A stretch of 64,000 nucleotides of DNA from Psococerastis gibbosa (lineage: Eukaryota > Arthropoda > Insecta > Psocodea > Psocidae), in the NCBI GenBank assembly GCA_963971405.1, contig OZ020485.1, positions 10,478,001-10,542,000 of the forward strand, given 5' to 3'. Positions 1 to 11,699 of this stretch are shown here, piece by piece. Below the pieces are notes generated by a model. The model was not told where the DNA came from and did no database searches. It was given only the letters and a program-made list of their open reading frames with translations. Within the stretch, counting starts at the first letter, position 1, and the number at the start of each line of letters is the position of its first letter. The position numbers and the translations under genes are program-made.

Positions 1-118
1 ACTTTTTTATGGAGCCAGGCCCATAGGTTTTCCTATGAATTTGTGGCCATTGGCAAACTGGCATACGTTTTCTATGTCAACTTACACAGGCTACAAGCGA
101 TAATGGACAAGCTGAGAC
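1..118. repeat. Tigger-like MITE fragment
   Basis: The stretch ends in GACAAGCTGAGACA, which recurs at 61751-61762 and 63306-63320. The last of these lies inside a complete Tigger/pogo-like MITE with TIRs (63115-63487). I see no termini here, so this is a truncated copy. Confidence 0.5.
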
Positions 119-151
119 AAGCTGCATGAAACAGGTAAAAGCATGACTTTA

Positions 152-399
152 TGCGGCTATTCCACCGGCTTCATTTGTGATACTGTCACTAACGTTTGTT
201 TTGTTTTAAGGAGATGACTATTATGTAGATACTTAGGCTAACTTATCTATTATAAATTATATTATAATATGGTAGAGACTTATTAATGATTTATGCTACC
301 ATATTATAACTTAATTTATAATATAGTCTCCTTAAAACAAAACAAACGTCAGTGACTGTATCACAAATGAAGCAAATTGGCCGGTGGAATAGCCGCCTT
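152..399. mobile_element. Long hairpin (foldback) element, family H, long form
   Basis: Inverted repeat whose left arm starts GCGGCTATTCCACCGG and whose right arm ends CCGGTGGAATAGCCGC. The arms run through a shared T/A-rich block (GTTTGTTTTGTTTTAAGGAG and its complement) to an apex around 275-300 reading GGTAGAGAC..GCTACCAT. The closest relative is the 43251-43533 copy. No ORF. It shares terminal and apex sequence with the shorter hairpins at 34395, 42629, 42841 and 61494. Confidence 0.85.
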
Positions 400-1816
400 A
401 CCAAGTACAGATACGAGTCTAACATCAGTGGCGGACTTAGCTTTGGCACGGATATACGAGTAGGTGGATAATTATTTTTGTTGACATGCGGAGTAAATAA
501 TAGTACTGCAATGGACAACTTTCATGTAGCATTTCCCAAGCCGGTGGACCTTTTCCTCGCTCTGATTGGCGGGTCAATTCCCAATGTACCGCCCATGTTT
601 AATTGATAGAGAAGGGCACATCGCTTCATTTTTTATTCAAGAGGATATATTCGTTAATTTAAATTGCGGTTAGGACCTCAACGGTTGTTCATGTTTAAAT
701 ATTGAAAAATTGTAGGAATGTAAAGAAGCAGACATAAATAAAAGCACAAAAGATCATCATTTAGATCTTGAATATAAGACATTTAAAAAAAAATGCAAAA
801 TACAAAAACAAATTGGATTGAAGGCTTGGTGAACCATCTTACCTTAAAAGAGTAATGGTGATAATTCACATATAACAAACTAACCATTTACTCAATTTTG
901 AATCATTATTTGTCCTTATTTTGCAGCAACCACGCGAAATAAAAATAATATTTGATTTCTGCATACAAAATTTGTGAGAGGCAAAATGGCGAGACGGTCC
1001 GTAATGTTGACACACCGTACATTTGTTGCATACCATAGGCTACCGTATATTGGACTCGGTGTGCCAAAAAGAAGAAGGGCATTCATTGCTTTAACTGAGC
1101 TTAGCACTTAAGCATGGAATTGTGAACACCCTTTATAAATAGCAAATATGTTTAATATATTTCAACTGTTGAAATTGCTCCGCAGCCAGTAAAATTATAA
1201 ACATCTGTAAATGTGTAAAAATTAACTAAACAATTGAAAATGGTCGTCTACGTAATTTTTGAAAAGTGGGTAATCCAGAAGACTTGGATGGTTCCCCTGG
1301 TCAACTGCCTCACTAAGCAACCTCTTTATAATGTATTCTAATGGTATTATGTAAATTATCTACATGGAAGACTTTTCCTTTGACTCAGTAATGCAGCAAA
1401 ATTCAATTTTCAACATTTTAAATCCTGAAATATTTTACGGATATACCGTATATTACATCATGCAGAAAAAAATAATTTAGTCACTCTTTTCCCTCGCTAT
1501 CCTATACTGCTGTGCCATATGTACTAACAGTACAGTATAATTTTTAATTTGGAGTAAAATATTTACTATGTACATCAGACGCAGTGGCGTAATGGCAATC
1601 TCCGCGGTGCGGGGGGGGGGGGGGGGGCAGCATTGGTGAGGGCGCTCTTTGGCTCCCAGTTCCAGGTTTGTGCTGAAAAAAAATTATAGGCGAAATTAAA
1701 TCATCCCATTATTTCAGCCTAAGCCTTGATACAGTTCTCAAAATGCGTAAAACCCCACTGTTTCAGGCCTTTTTTTTCAAAAATTCTCACTCTTGTTTGC
1801 AATTTTATATTCATCG
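400..1816. other. No gene recognised
   Basis: AT-rich DNA without a coding signal. An isolated CAGTGGCGG, as in hAT termini, is at 427-436, and another hAT-like start (CAGTGGCGTAATGG) is at 1580, followed by a run of about 17 G at 1611-1627. No matching right ends were found. About 1690-1770 carries the inverted form of the 'GTGGGGTTTTACGC' repeat seen more fully at 3600-3870. Confidence 0.5.
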
Positions 1817-2051
1817 CCTGTAGACCTGTAGAGTAGTGGTACAGACTCCGACTTTCACCCGAAAGGGTTGTTGGTTCGAGTCCAACACTTCAACATTTTC
1901 TGGCCATGCTTCGGAGGGCATGTAAAGCAGGCGGTCCCGGGTCATCCTAGTTGAGTGTAAGAGAGGGCTTTATAGCCCTAACTCCGCTAGGTTGGCTTAG
2001 TAATAGAACAACAAAAAGTCAAGATTTATTTATTTATTTATTTAAAAGCAC
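1817..2051 (+). mobile_element. tRNA-derived SINE, family A
   Basis: The head is tRNA-like. A B-box-perfect GGTTCGAGTCC lies at 1872-1882, with an A-box-like TAGAGTAGTGGTA upstream at about 1828-1841. The body contains TTTTCTGGCCATGCTTC, and the tail from 1948 (TTGAGTGTAAGAGAGGGC, then a small GGGCTTTATAGCCC hairpin, then CTAACTCCGCTAGG) matches the 3' end of the CR1/L2-like LINE at 20410-20490. The element ends in an ATTT microsatellite (2029-2046). A second, minus-strand partial copy is at about 18325-18425. Confidence 0.75.
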
Positions 2052-3590
2052 TGAGTTTCCACACGTTATGCCAATGGCCAAATCCAGCCCTATCCTTCAG
2101 GAGAATTTTGAAGCAAAATATTTTTTTGCTGGAAATATAAAAGGAAGATCAAAGTTGGGTGGTTACAGATCTGGCAGCCGTCAACTCTTTCATTCAGAAA
2201 ACCAATCCAGACATCTGAGCTGATCGCATTCGCAGCACGTAATGCAAAGCCCTGCCCCCTCCCTCCATAATCTTAAAGGTATTCTTATTTTAAATTTGCC
2301 TAGGGCCGTCTGCTTCTGTTCACCAATATTATGCATCTCCCCCATTCTTCTCTTTCATCCAGTTCATATAGTCTCAAATTATTCTTTTCACTACCCGATT
2401 TGCAATTGTCAAGTGAAGCACTAACTATAAATAAATAAATAAAAATTTAATATCCTGGATGGCGTGACCTACTTCGAGCCTGCGGTGAGTTGAACCTATA
2501 CTGATGACAGCTAAAAATGGGAGCCAAAGTTGGTGTGTAATGTATTGAAAATAAGGCGGAAAATCAAGAGTGGCCGGAAGGTGCTGCCATCTACAAAAAT
2601 CAAGGGAACCATAGGAAGAACATTACAGGTGGCCATTGGTTAGCGGGATTCAGAAGAGGAAGGACGACATCAGGCTCGGAGGGACAGAAGAAATTCGGAG
2701 GACGTAAATTTGGCCTGCGCCTGCTGCTGTGAATACATCAACGTTCAGTATAATTTATGTGACCTCTTGTTGTTCGTTGGGGTAGGTTTCCTATCCCCTT
2801 TGTGTGACGTATTTAAGTTAAGGTGAAGTGTTTTGGTACTTCAGATTCACCCTGACCTCCGAGTCTGAGGAACAATACGATATTAATACCAACATGGGCA
2901 TCAAAATTAATTTTTCCATGATTTTGTAGAAAAAATTAATTAAATCCGAGCATGGCTTAAACTACTATATTGTATTATGACCTTGGCCTATATAGGTAGT
3001 ACAAACAACAGTGGATTCTGTGTGGAAAATGTTTTATTCTACGGGTTGACTGCGGGTTACAATTTGTTGATGACAAGCTTGAGAAAAGCCTCTTATTACG
3101 TCTCAAAATTGGGAAAGTTTCTATAACAGAGATTTAACTCGGCAAATTGTTTTACGGAAAACTGCCAATTCTTCGCCTACTTGCTGTATTATTACTAGAT
3201 AGCGTTGAAATAACGCTTAAATTTCGCAATGCAATACGTTCATAACAATGGGCAATATTAGTTTTATGTTATAGGCTTTATCTGTTTATACAGTATATAC
3301 AGAGTGTTTCAAGGGAACGCGAACGGCGAAAAACTACTAGGGCGTAAATTCCCCGTTCACTTTGGAGCAAAAATAATCACAGATTATTTTATGATACCCA
3401 AAATGAAGCGGTATCGACCTAGGGGGGGGGGGGGTTAAGAATAAAGTGTGGGAAACAAGGGCAGGACAGATTTTCGGAAGGGGCCACTCCGGGAAAAGTG
3501 GGTGTAGCCTACCAAGCCAAATTAATTTTTAGCAATTTTGCAATCGGTGTGTTCGTTAGCGAAACAAGGTACATTAATTTACAGTGCATT
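2052..3590. other. No gene recognised
   Basis: Open frames are short and without recognisable domains. An ATAA microsatellite sits at about 2426-2445. At 3300 a GAGTGTTTCAAGGGAACG motif, and at 3421-3433 a G13 run, suggest old repeat ends, but I cannot delimit an element. Confidence 0.4.
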
Positions 3591-3624
3591 ACTTGAAAAA
3601 CCCATGCGGTTGATGCAGATAGGT

Positions 3625-3990
3625 ACCAATCGGGGGGTCCAGGGGTCTCCCCCGGAGGAAAAATGTGAAAATATAAGGGCAAAATAGTGGGGTTTTACGC
3701 ATTTTAACAGCAGTAAAGCATCAATTTTTTAAAGCTTACAAAAGAATGCATAACTGCTTATTCATATTGCTGGAAACAGGGGGGGGTCCGGGGGTCTCCC
3801 CGGGGGAAAAAGTTGAATATATAAGGGCAAAATAGTGAGGTTTTACGATTTTTACAGCAGTAAAATTTATAATTTAAACATGGAAGCCATATTTATGTTA
3901 CCATACTAAGGTTTTTGTTTAGAATGTACTATTTTGTATAGTGTACGCTAATTTATCTCGGGGGGGGGGGGGGGGCATGGCCCCCATCTT
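3625..3990. repeat. Two tandem units of the GGGGTCTCCCCC / GTGGGGTTTTACGC repeat
   Basis: Two consecutive units of about 150 bp start near 3632 and 3781. Each runs GGGGGTC, GGGGTCTCCCC, ATATAAGGGCAAAATAGTG and GGGTTTTACG, then an ACAGCAGTAAA stretch. The block ends at a G run (3961-3975) and the hAT-like end CCGCCACTGG at about 4002. Further units occur at 44280-44560 and 45360-45450 (inverted) and at 60550-60720. Confidence 0.7.
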
Positions 3991-4094
3991 GACCCGCCAC
4001 TGGTGGGAAATGTGCCGAGTTTCAGAGAAATGCACCCACCTCAAGAAATACTGGACCTAGTGTAGGTCTAAGCATTGCCGAAATTAGATTATTT

Positions 4095-4190
4095 ATTATA
4101 AGATCGTGGGTTCTGATCCAAAAATACGCTACTAAGCCTTATTGAGTAACTCCACCATGCTGGCTTAGTATAATAAAACAAGAAGTCCCC
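4095..4190 (+). repeat. Degenerate SINE-A-like tail
   Basis: GTAACTCCACCATGCTGGCTTAGTATAATA resembles the tail of SINE A (CTAACTCCGCTAGG..GGCTTAGTAATA) and is preceded by a B-box-like GGGTTCTGATCC at 4108-4119. It looks like an old, diverged copy. Confidence 0.45.
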
Positions 4191-4616
4191 TACTTCATTA
4201 TATTCTCACTGTATATGTAATATTGAAGAAACACAATACATTTATTTATTATTATTATTTATTTATACATAAATATGTACAGGAACACACAGGAATATAA
4301 TAATTTATTTACTAGCCAGGGTAGCTAAAATATAATCTATATGTTTTATTGATTTTTTGGGGAAGTTGCGGTCCCCAGTTCCTGTGTGACACATACGATA
4401 AAATATGTAGCCTAGATACCTAGTGTAACTTATAGAACATGAAATAGCTTTTTGTCTGTCGTTCCAAGAAACCATGGGCCATAAAAATGTGCAGTACGAT
4501 ATACGAGGGAAATGCAGATAAAGTAAAAAATTGTACATTCCTCTATGCATGTCGATGATAATAAAATTGAAGTTATTGTGCGAGGAAACGTGAAATTTTC
4601 AATTCGTAGGATACGT

Positions 4617-4885
4617 TACAGTATTTATTGTGTATCTCCAATGGTGCGAGTAAAACATGTACCGTTAGGCTTTCACGGGTAACTACGACCACCCATTTTA
4701 TTGACACAGTCATCAACGAACATCGACTTCGATGGCCAGGTGGTAACCTGCTTGCACTTGTGCGAGTCTTTACACGCCATGCGATCGGAGACGTGTCGTA
4801 ACTCAACACGGGTACTAAACTACTAAAGGCGACTGATGAGGTCAATCGGATATATTCATTAACTTGTTTGTATGCGATTAACCTT
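4617..4885 (+). repeat. Dispersed repeat, copy 1
   Basis: The block GATCGGAGACGTGTCGTAAC..TCAACACGGGTACTAAAC, followed by TCAATCGGATATATTCATTA, recurs inverted at 55500-55690, and in diverged form at 52770-52890 and 49895-49990. It has no coding potential and ends are not determined. Confidence 0.65.
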
Positions 4886-4989
4886 TCTAAAAATAAAAAT
4901 AAATAAAAATAAAAACATTCCCATAGTTTGGATCAGAGCAAATCGAGGTAGTTTTCTTAATAAGCAGACTATTTACCCGTGGGATTTAC

Positions 4990-5760
4990 TTTTGTACTAT
5001 CCTATAAAATTTGCATAATGCGCTTTGCCATTTTCTTTTAGAGTAATAATATTTCAGGTGTAAAAATTTACTGGGAAATCTAGTATATTATTTATGAATT
5101 ATTCATCAGAACATTTACATATCTTTGCAGCTGTGGAACAATGAATGAATGAATCAATTTAGTTTATATGAATCGGCGTCTTTTGCTTACAAAATAAATT
5201 TGAAATTGCTACCTTAAGGGCTCTTTATCAGTTGGCATACCTCATTCACCATCAGCGCGCTCCAAGGCCGTCAGGGGGCGTAGGTGAACCAGAATTTCGG
5301 AATTGGATGAATAATGAACGGTGACGGATATTCCAGACGCAAAAAGAGACAACTGTCAGCGACAGCGCTCTCTTATCAACATTTTTGGCGAAAGTGAACG
5401 CAACAGCAAAATTTCACTTTCTCCAAGTTAACGGCATTATTCAGCACTGGCTCTTATCTTATTTGCAGCAGTTTTCCGAACTTGAAATGGCGCGCGATTC
5501 CCTCCGCATTCATCTTAAAGATCTATTTCCGATTTATTAAACAAATCACTGTGCCCACAAATTCTAACTTTCAACCAAGCTTTTAACTTTTGCTGTAAAA
5601 CATTCACATCCGTGGTTTTCCAAGATTGTTTGAAAGTGAGAGATTTCTACAAATTTTTAAAACAAGGAATATATGGCGGTGAATTTTTGACGAAATTAAT
5701 TAATTCCACGTTCCACAGCAGCGAAAATGCTCAGATGAAAAATTCATAAATAATGCAAGG
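4990..5760 (+). repeat. Dispersed non-coding repeat
   Basis: The segment around 5090-5165 (TTATTCATCAGAACATTTAC, then ATCTTTGCAGCTGTGGAACA) resembles 26560-26640 and 52330-52420. The segment around 5635-5730 (GAGATTTCTACAAATTTTTA, TTTTTGACGAAATTAATT) resembles 48310-48400. This suggests one old repeat family present four times in different truncations. Confidence 0.45.
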
Positions 5761-6214
5761 TTTCTCACAAAGCTGGCTAATTACCTGATGATTTGTTTAT
5801 ATTCTCTAAAGTCTGTTTGATACACTTAATAGTTTTTTTTTTAATAAGTAATAATTTCAGTTGAGAAAATGTAAACCTGAAGTTCAGAAGAGAGGAAGGG
5901 CGCGCATGCGTAGTTCTCAATCTGAATTTCATAAGAATAGATATAAAGACTAGAAGAGGACTAAAACATTCGCTGCAAACCAATCAATAGATTGCAACTC
6001 AAGAAGAAGAGGTTATATGGGCTTACGCTCATCGCCGTCAATGATGTACTGTCGGAAATTTATTTATTTTATCTTAAATGTAGTTGTCAAATTTCTGGTC
6101 AATACACAATTATTATTATTATTATTAGTGCCACTGCACTATGATCTCTCGAGAAGCGGAAGCTTGAGCGTGATAATGCTGATTAATAACAAATTGTTGT
6201 TCTCAATATATGCA

Positions 6215-6390
6215 CCTTGTCCGGGGTTACCGGTCAAGGAAAAAAGTAAAGTAAAAGTAAATTATATAACCCCTAAGGGGGTTTTTGGTACCCTACCAAA
6301 AATTGTATGCCTGTAAGTTATTGTATTGTAATATATGCTCCTTGTCCAGGGAGTACTGGACAAGGAAAAAATATATATATATATAACATT
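6215..6390 (+). repeat. Two retroposon 3' ends with the same CCTTGTCC hairpin
   Basis: CCTTGTCCGGGGTTACCGGTCAAGG (two parts, 6219-6243) and CCTTGTCCAGGGAGTACTGGACAAGG (6341-6366) are short stem-loops. Each is followed by A-rich DNA and a simple repeat, AAAGT at 6246-6262 and AT at 6371-6384. A terminal hairpin plus microsatellite is the usual 3' end of CR1/L2-type LINEs and their SINEs. The bodies are too short to classify. Confidence 0.5.
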
Positions 6391-6582
6391 GACCATCCGG
6401 GGGTCTATACTTACCCATAGGCAACATACTGTAAAACCTCTGTCTCTTTCTAACAGAACTGAATTTAGTACGTTTTTATTATTTTGGTAGTTTTACATCA
6501 CAAAACTGAAAAACCACGAATAAAGTCTTCTATAAAAACGGTTCCAACGATTTTTTTTTAATTCGCATGTAGTCGTTATTGA

Positions 6583-9150
6583 TGTAAAGTAAAGTAAAGT
6601 AAGTATTTTCTATTTCCTTCAAAATATAGATTAACAATTATTTTATAAGTGTAATAGCAGTAGGAGGGGACCCTTTAGGACGAGCCTGTGCTGGGCCCCC
6701 TTTTAATATAGCTAATAGCTAAAACTGAAAACTAAAAAACTAAAAACTAAGATAAGCGAATAATAATTATTACATTTTAGTTGCGATAGCTAAACATACA
6801 ATACAATAAAAAACATGCTGACAATCTGGGTGGCTGTTAGGACAATAAAGGACGGTTTTTGTATATTTCAGGGTATTGGCTGAGTTGTTTTTTAATTTTA
6901 TCTTTGTAAATAGTTAGGTTTAATGCTGATTTAACTGATAAAGGGAGCAAATTGTAAGCTTTTACTGAGAGAAAGGAGTGTGAATGCTGAAATAAAGTAG
7001 TTCTAAAAGTTGGGGTTCTGAGGCAGCTCTCTTCAGTCAATCTGGTTCCTTGTGAGTGTTGTATGCAGTCTTCAGGGGTGTTGTGTGTGTATCTATATAG
7101 TAAGAGCTGTGTAATGTAGGTAGTTTCAAATGTAGGTACTTGTAGGTCATTGAATAGAGTTCCTGATGGATGAAGGCGTTGCTTACCCATAGCAACTTTT
7201 AGCACTGCTCTAAGAGCTACTATTATTGTCCTTAAGTGGCTATCAGCTGCACCTCCCCAGGCTAGGATACCATACTGTAAAATTGTTTGTACTATTGCAT
7301 AATACACCTGTCTGATTCCTTCCTTGTCAATTATATTTCTTAGTCGCCTGAATTTGTGTATTGTTTTTCTAATCCGCTGTGCTGTATTTAAAGCTTGCTG
7401 GTCCCAGCGTAGGTATTGGTCTATTGTGACCCCAAGATATTTGTATTCACTCGTTCGCTTGATATGTTCACATTTACATGGCTTAGCAAGTTCGCAGCTA
7501 TTCCTATGGAGTTGAACCTTTGATTCAGCTGGCTGTCCTGTTGATGTGGCACTGAACGTCATATATTCTGTTTTGGACATACTCAAGGTTAATAGGTTAT
7601 CGTCTAGCCAGTTCTTAACTTTTGTAAGGGTGGATGCAGCCTTTTCGTGAACTTCTTTCCAATTTGGTCCGTGAAAGTACAGAATTGTATCATCGGCAAA
7701 TCCTATGGCAGTGCAGTCGAAGTTAATTTTGAGTAGCTCATTGATATATATCAAAAACAGGACTGGTCCTAACACTGTTCCTTGTGGAACGCCATATGTT
7801 ACATGAACTGTGTCACTTAGAGTGCTGCTTGATGAATGATTTTCATTCGTTGAATGGATTTTTACTTGTTGTTGTCTGTTATTCAGGTATGACGTAAGCA
7901 ATTTATGACTTAGTCCCCGAAGCCCGGCTTGCTCGAGTTTCTCTCCAAGTATTTCGTGTGGGACTGTGTCGAATGCTTTTTGCATATCTAAAAACACGCA
8001 AAGTGGGTGTTGGCCGGAGTCAAGATGTTGGTATAGTAGTGCGGTAAGTTTAGTGAGTGCATCCTGTGTGCTTCGATTACTTCTGAATCCATATTGGTTT
8101 TCTGCAAAAAATGAGGTGCTTTCCAGGAAATTTACAATACGTTCCTTAATCGCCTTTTCAAAAATCTTACTGATAGTTGATGTGAGAGATATAGGTCTAT
8201 AATTATTCATATCAGTTTTGTCACCTTTTTTGTAAACTGGTGTAACTTGCACCATTTTACAGATGTCAGGAAATTTTGCCTTGGTGAGAATCAGGTTTGT
8301 AATAAGTTTAAGCGGTTCTTGAACATTCTCTACATGTGTCTTGAGTATCCTTGGTGTGATTCCATCTGCCCCTGGAGCGGAATTACTTTTCAGTTGACTT
8401 ATGTAGTTACATATTTATTGATTGTCCGCAGGTGTGAGGAAAAGAGGGTGTGGATTTATGTGTAGCGTGTGATTCATTCCAGGGGTCGTGATTACAGAAG
8501 CAAGCTTTTTCCCCATATTAGCGTAAAAAGTATTAAATTCGTTTGCTAACTCTTTAGGATTATTTTTCGCTCTTAACAGCTGACCTCTTTCGTTAAAATA
8601 AAAAAAAAGGTTTATCACTCGTTTTTTATCCTTTTTAATATTGTCAGTCACTTCATTTATAATTCTCCATGTCTTAGCTGGGTTTGTGATGTTTTCTTTA
8701 ATTTTTTCTTTGTAGTAATCATTTTTCGTTTTTGCCATGAGAGTCTTCAGCATATTTCTGTGGAGCAGGTAGCTATTCTTTATCCTTTGGGAGAACGGAT
8801 GTTTTTTTAATTTCAAACCAAGCTTATCCCTATTTCTTAATGAGGTGAGCAAAGCTGATGTCATCCAGGGCTTCAGCTTGGTGCGACTATTTGATATAGT
8901 TTCTGTTTTTTCGCTTGATGTGTATGTGTTTTTTCAATATCTCTATAAAGTTGTTTGAACTAATGTTAACATCTTCTGTATTCATTACGTCATACCAATT
9001 TTCCGAGGTGAGCCTAGCAGCCAAAATATTGTCATCAATGACTGTTTTTACTTTGAGTTTCTTAGTAGGCTTCAATGGTGGATTTCCGTGCTTGATTGTA
9101 AGTGCGACAGCGTAATGATCCGTTACATTTGTGCGTATGACAACGTATGT
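6583..9150 (-). mobile_element. 5'-truncated non-LTR retrotransposon (LINE-1 copy)
   Basis: On the minus strand the element runs from the end of an endonuclease domain (about 9150), through reverse transcriptase, to a 3' UTR. It ends in a TTTAC microsatellite, seen on the plus strand as four GTAAA units at 6583-6602. The 5' end is cut inside the endonuclease. Its coding part is described separately. The clade is CR1/Jockey-like; I cannot be more precise from sequence alone. Confidence 0.8.
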
Positions 9151-9162
9151 AAACAGAAACAA
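6837..9162 (-). pseudogene. LINE endonuclease-reverse transcriptase (broken ORF2)
   Basis: Three open pieces make one protein. Positions 9162-8887 give the endonuclease end, with the TDH motif at about 9127. Positions 8864-8415 give the linker between domains. Positions 8255-6837 give reverse transcriptase, with the YRPISLTS block, FLDMQKAFDTV, GVPQGTVLGP and a GFADDT form of the catalytic box (FADD in place of YADD). The second and third pieces share a frame and are separated by a stop codon at about 8415. The first is shifted by a one-base indel, probably in an A run near 8900. The C-terminal region ends at a stop at 6837. The element is dead but young enough that the rest is open. It is not a host gene. 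Confidence 0.85.
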
Positions 9163-9179
9163 AAAAGAAAGTTATGAAA

Positions 9180-9545
9180 TTCAGCCTGCCAACGGTCACA
9201 CCAAGTTGAATCCATCAGAACAGAGCCTGTTCCAAACTGCAGTAAACTTGGTAGTTGTGCACAGCGTCGCCAAGGGAACATGGTGGGACGTGACTACCAG
9301 TCAGTCTAAGTGTGTGTCAAGTCCCGGTCACCACCAAATTAATCGTGTGTGTGACTTCACCATGATCCCCAAATGGTTGGGAATAACCTATAATCAGGAG
9401 GTCCACCCTTGCCGTCAACTCCCCATTCTTCCTGAGGTGTAGGAGTCTGCCCTTAGAGTGCTTCAAATTAATTAACAGATTCACTCCCCCCACCAGGTTT
9501 GCTTAAAGTAGAAACGTTGAAAGCAGGCGTTGGAAAAACAAACAA
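9180..9545 (+). repeat. Dispersed repeat R, copy 1
   Basis: A repeat of about 370 bp starts near GCCAACGGTCACACCAAGTT. It contains GGGAACATGGTGGGA, a GGTCCACCCT block and CTGCCCTTAGAGTGCTTCAA, and ends GCAGGCGTTGGAAAAACAAAC. The best second full copy is 27627-27995; minus-strand copies are at 9730-10030 and 12610-12950. There is no coding potential, and ends with A-rich DNA suggest a SINE or non-autonomous element. Confidence 0.75.
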
Positions 9546-9726
9546 ACAACATGAAATTCCGGCTATAATTCCATTCCACCTATACTATTCTGCTAAGACA
9601 GTTTTGTAGCGAAAATGAGGTCCAAACTACACGTCTTATCCACATAATACTCTTTCCTTGATACCCCAGGAATACATACTTACATCCGATTAAATGCTTC
9701 AAATTTAATTAATTATCTCTCAAACC

Positions 9727-10030
9727 TTATCCTTCAAGCGAACTATCATTTTTGCTTTCATGGTAGGCCAGATTGATTTTGTTGTGCCACAAGTAGTAGT
9801 ATGGTTGGACACAGTCCCAGGCCACAGTGTGGGCCCATAGGACAGGGGACCTCCTGATTATAGTGGATTCCGAACCACTTGGGAAACACAGTGAAGTCAC
9901 ACGATTAGTTCGGAAGTGACCAGGACAAGTCCTACCATGTTTCCCTACCGGCACTATGCACACTACCAAGTTATCTGCCTCTTTGAACCTGCTCTGGTCC
10001 GCTGGATTCAACTTGGTAAGGCGGCCGACT
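9727..10030 (-). repeat. Dispersed repeat R, copy 2 (partial)
   Basis: Minus-strand copy. The plus strand shows AGGACAGGGGACCTCCTGAT, GTGGATTCCGAACCACTTGG and TTGAACCTGCTCTGGTCCGC, the complements of copy 1 blocks. The 3' third seen in copies 1 and 4 is missing. Confidence 0.65.
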
Positions 10031-10407
10031 GTGACACAAGTAGTTGGAGGTATTTTATTAGTGAACTAAAGCTGGCCCTAGCCCATGTTTTTTATACCCC
10101 CACTGAAGAAAATCCTAGATCCATTCCTGCTAGAGTCTATTTGTTGATAAAATAATGTAGGATACATGATGAAATATTGTAATAATGGGCCTATTAAACG
10201 CAAACTTCCTTGAACCATTCCTATTGTATAGTACTTAGTTAACTACGCATTTATTAGATCTACATTTAACGAGTGGCTCATCATTTTGTCGGCCGTGGCA
10301 CGTTGCAGGCTGTGCAGTGATTAGAGATTTGGGCCTCGGTTTGTTGTACAGTCCAACATTATTGCATTGTAGTTCCCACATATACTACTATGGAGGCCTA
10401 TCTAGAG

Positions 10408-10721
10408 CAGTGGTTCCCAAACTGTGGTCCATGGATCACCGGTGGTCCACAGGGCAAAGCAAGAATTAAATAACGAAATGAAACAGCTGAGTTATTGGAA
10501 ATTTGAAGTAAAATACAGTAACTGGCACTGAACTATAAAATCCAAACGATACCAGTCCTAAACATTTAATCAAATATTAGCACGTTGTCTTTGTACTCAC
10601 AAACCACTTGATCTTGGTCCTAGAATGTGAAGATTTTCCGGTCACAGCCTAGGTGGCACACGGAAAATCCTAACATAATCTAGTGGTCCACGGACAAAAA
10701 AGTTTGGGAACCCCTGATCTG
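10408..10721. mobile_element. hAT-type MITE with 8-bp target-site duplication
   Basis: The left end CAGTGGTTCCCAAACTGTGG and right end AAGTTTGGGAACCCCTG are inverted. The left flank ATCTAGAG (10400-10407) is repeated at 10722-10729. Five extra bases (ATCTG) lie between the apparent right TIR and the duplication. A GTGGTCCA motif occurs internally at both ends. There is no ORF, so the element is non-autonomous. Confidence 0.85.
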
Positions 10722-11204
10722 ATCTAGAGTACCTATATATTATCTGTCTAATTAGTGACCAGCTCATCGATTACTGTAAGTATTGGAAAGATTGGCGATG
10801 TACGGTAGTATATATTGTGCAGAGAGTAAAGGGCGCGGAGCTTTGTGTACGAAGCGACAAGGGCCCCCTTTGTTGCTCTAGTGGAGTGTTCTTGTAGACG
10901 CTGTTGACCCAGTGTGTACTATGTCCTCGAGTACATCCCCCCCCCCTTTACCCCCCGGGTAACTCTTAATTGGCACTGAATAATTATAGTTCACACACCA
11001 AGTTTAGACAAAATGGAAAAGGCAAAAGAACAAATAGGTTGTCATTACCTGATTTCAATAGCCAAAGAAAACAAAACGGTTCTGATTGTTGTTATAGTCC
11101 CTTTTTGTCAGGTTTGTCATCAAGAAAATTCCGGTTTCCTATGGAGCTAAATCCACAAAATTACTGTCAGTTAATAGAACAGAGGAATATGAATTTATGA
11201 TATG

Positions 11205-11455
11205 AGATGAATATATTGTAGTATTATATGGTGTATATAACACTGACATTAAATTAACTTTGGTTAAAGAGGTAACCTCCTCGTTATAACCGAAATTAGA
11301 GGATATGGAAAAAACCGGGCTTGGCGGGATTCGAACCCACGATCTACGCCTAACCGGGACGTCGTCTTAATCGCTGGGCCACAAGCCCCGACAAGTTCAG
11401 TAAATGCCAAATCCTCTACTTATGCTCTAATTGACATGATTCGTGTTGCTAGACA
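11205..11455 (-). mobile_element. tRNA-derived SINE, family B, copy 1
   Basis: The minus-strand tRNA-like head at 11388-11317 has 7-bp complementary acceptor arms (GGGCTTG..CAAGCCC) and a T arm GTGGGTTCGAATCCCGC. The body continues CATATCCTCTAATTTCGG, GAGGAGGTTACCTC and a CAGTGTTATATACACCATA tail down to about 11205. Copies at 11538-11695, 18063-18320 and 56229-56400 share head and tail. Confidence 0.8.
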
Positions 11456-11537
11456 GGTTAGCTCAACTACACAACTACGAGTATCTAACCGAACAGGTCT
11501 TTGAGCTTACTTAATTGCATAAAGGCAATGCTTTATT

Positions 11538-11695
11538 CAATATATTGTAGTATTATATGGTGTATATAACACTGACATTAAAATAACTTTGGTTAAAGAG
11601 GTAACCTCCTCGTTATAACCGAAATTAGAGGATATCGAAAAATGGGTTCGAATCCCGCCAAGCCCGGCTTTTTCCATATCCTCTAATTCGGATAT
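11538..11695. mobile_element. SINE family B, copy 2, inverted dimer remnant
   Basis: The first 100 bp directly repeat the tail of copy 1 (tail in the same orientation, 11205-11305). They are followed at about 11643 by GGGTTCGAATCCCGCCAAGC and CCATATCCTCTAATTCGG in the opposite orientation. The two half-elements meet head to head with most of the tRNA head deleted. Confidence 0.7.
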
Positions 11696-11699
11696 GAGA

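Noticed and set aside
1817-1885. tRNA gene
   Set aside because: A and B boxes are present but the acceptor arms do not pair, and the body and tail are those of a SINE.
6583-6602. CRISPR-like or satellite array
   Set aside because: It is only a short GTAAA microsatellite at the LINE 3' end. No CRISPR-type spacing exists anywhere in the window.
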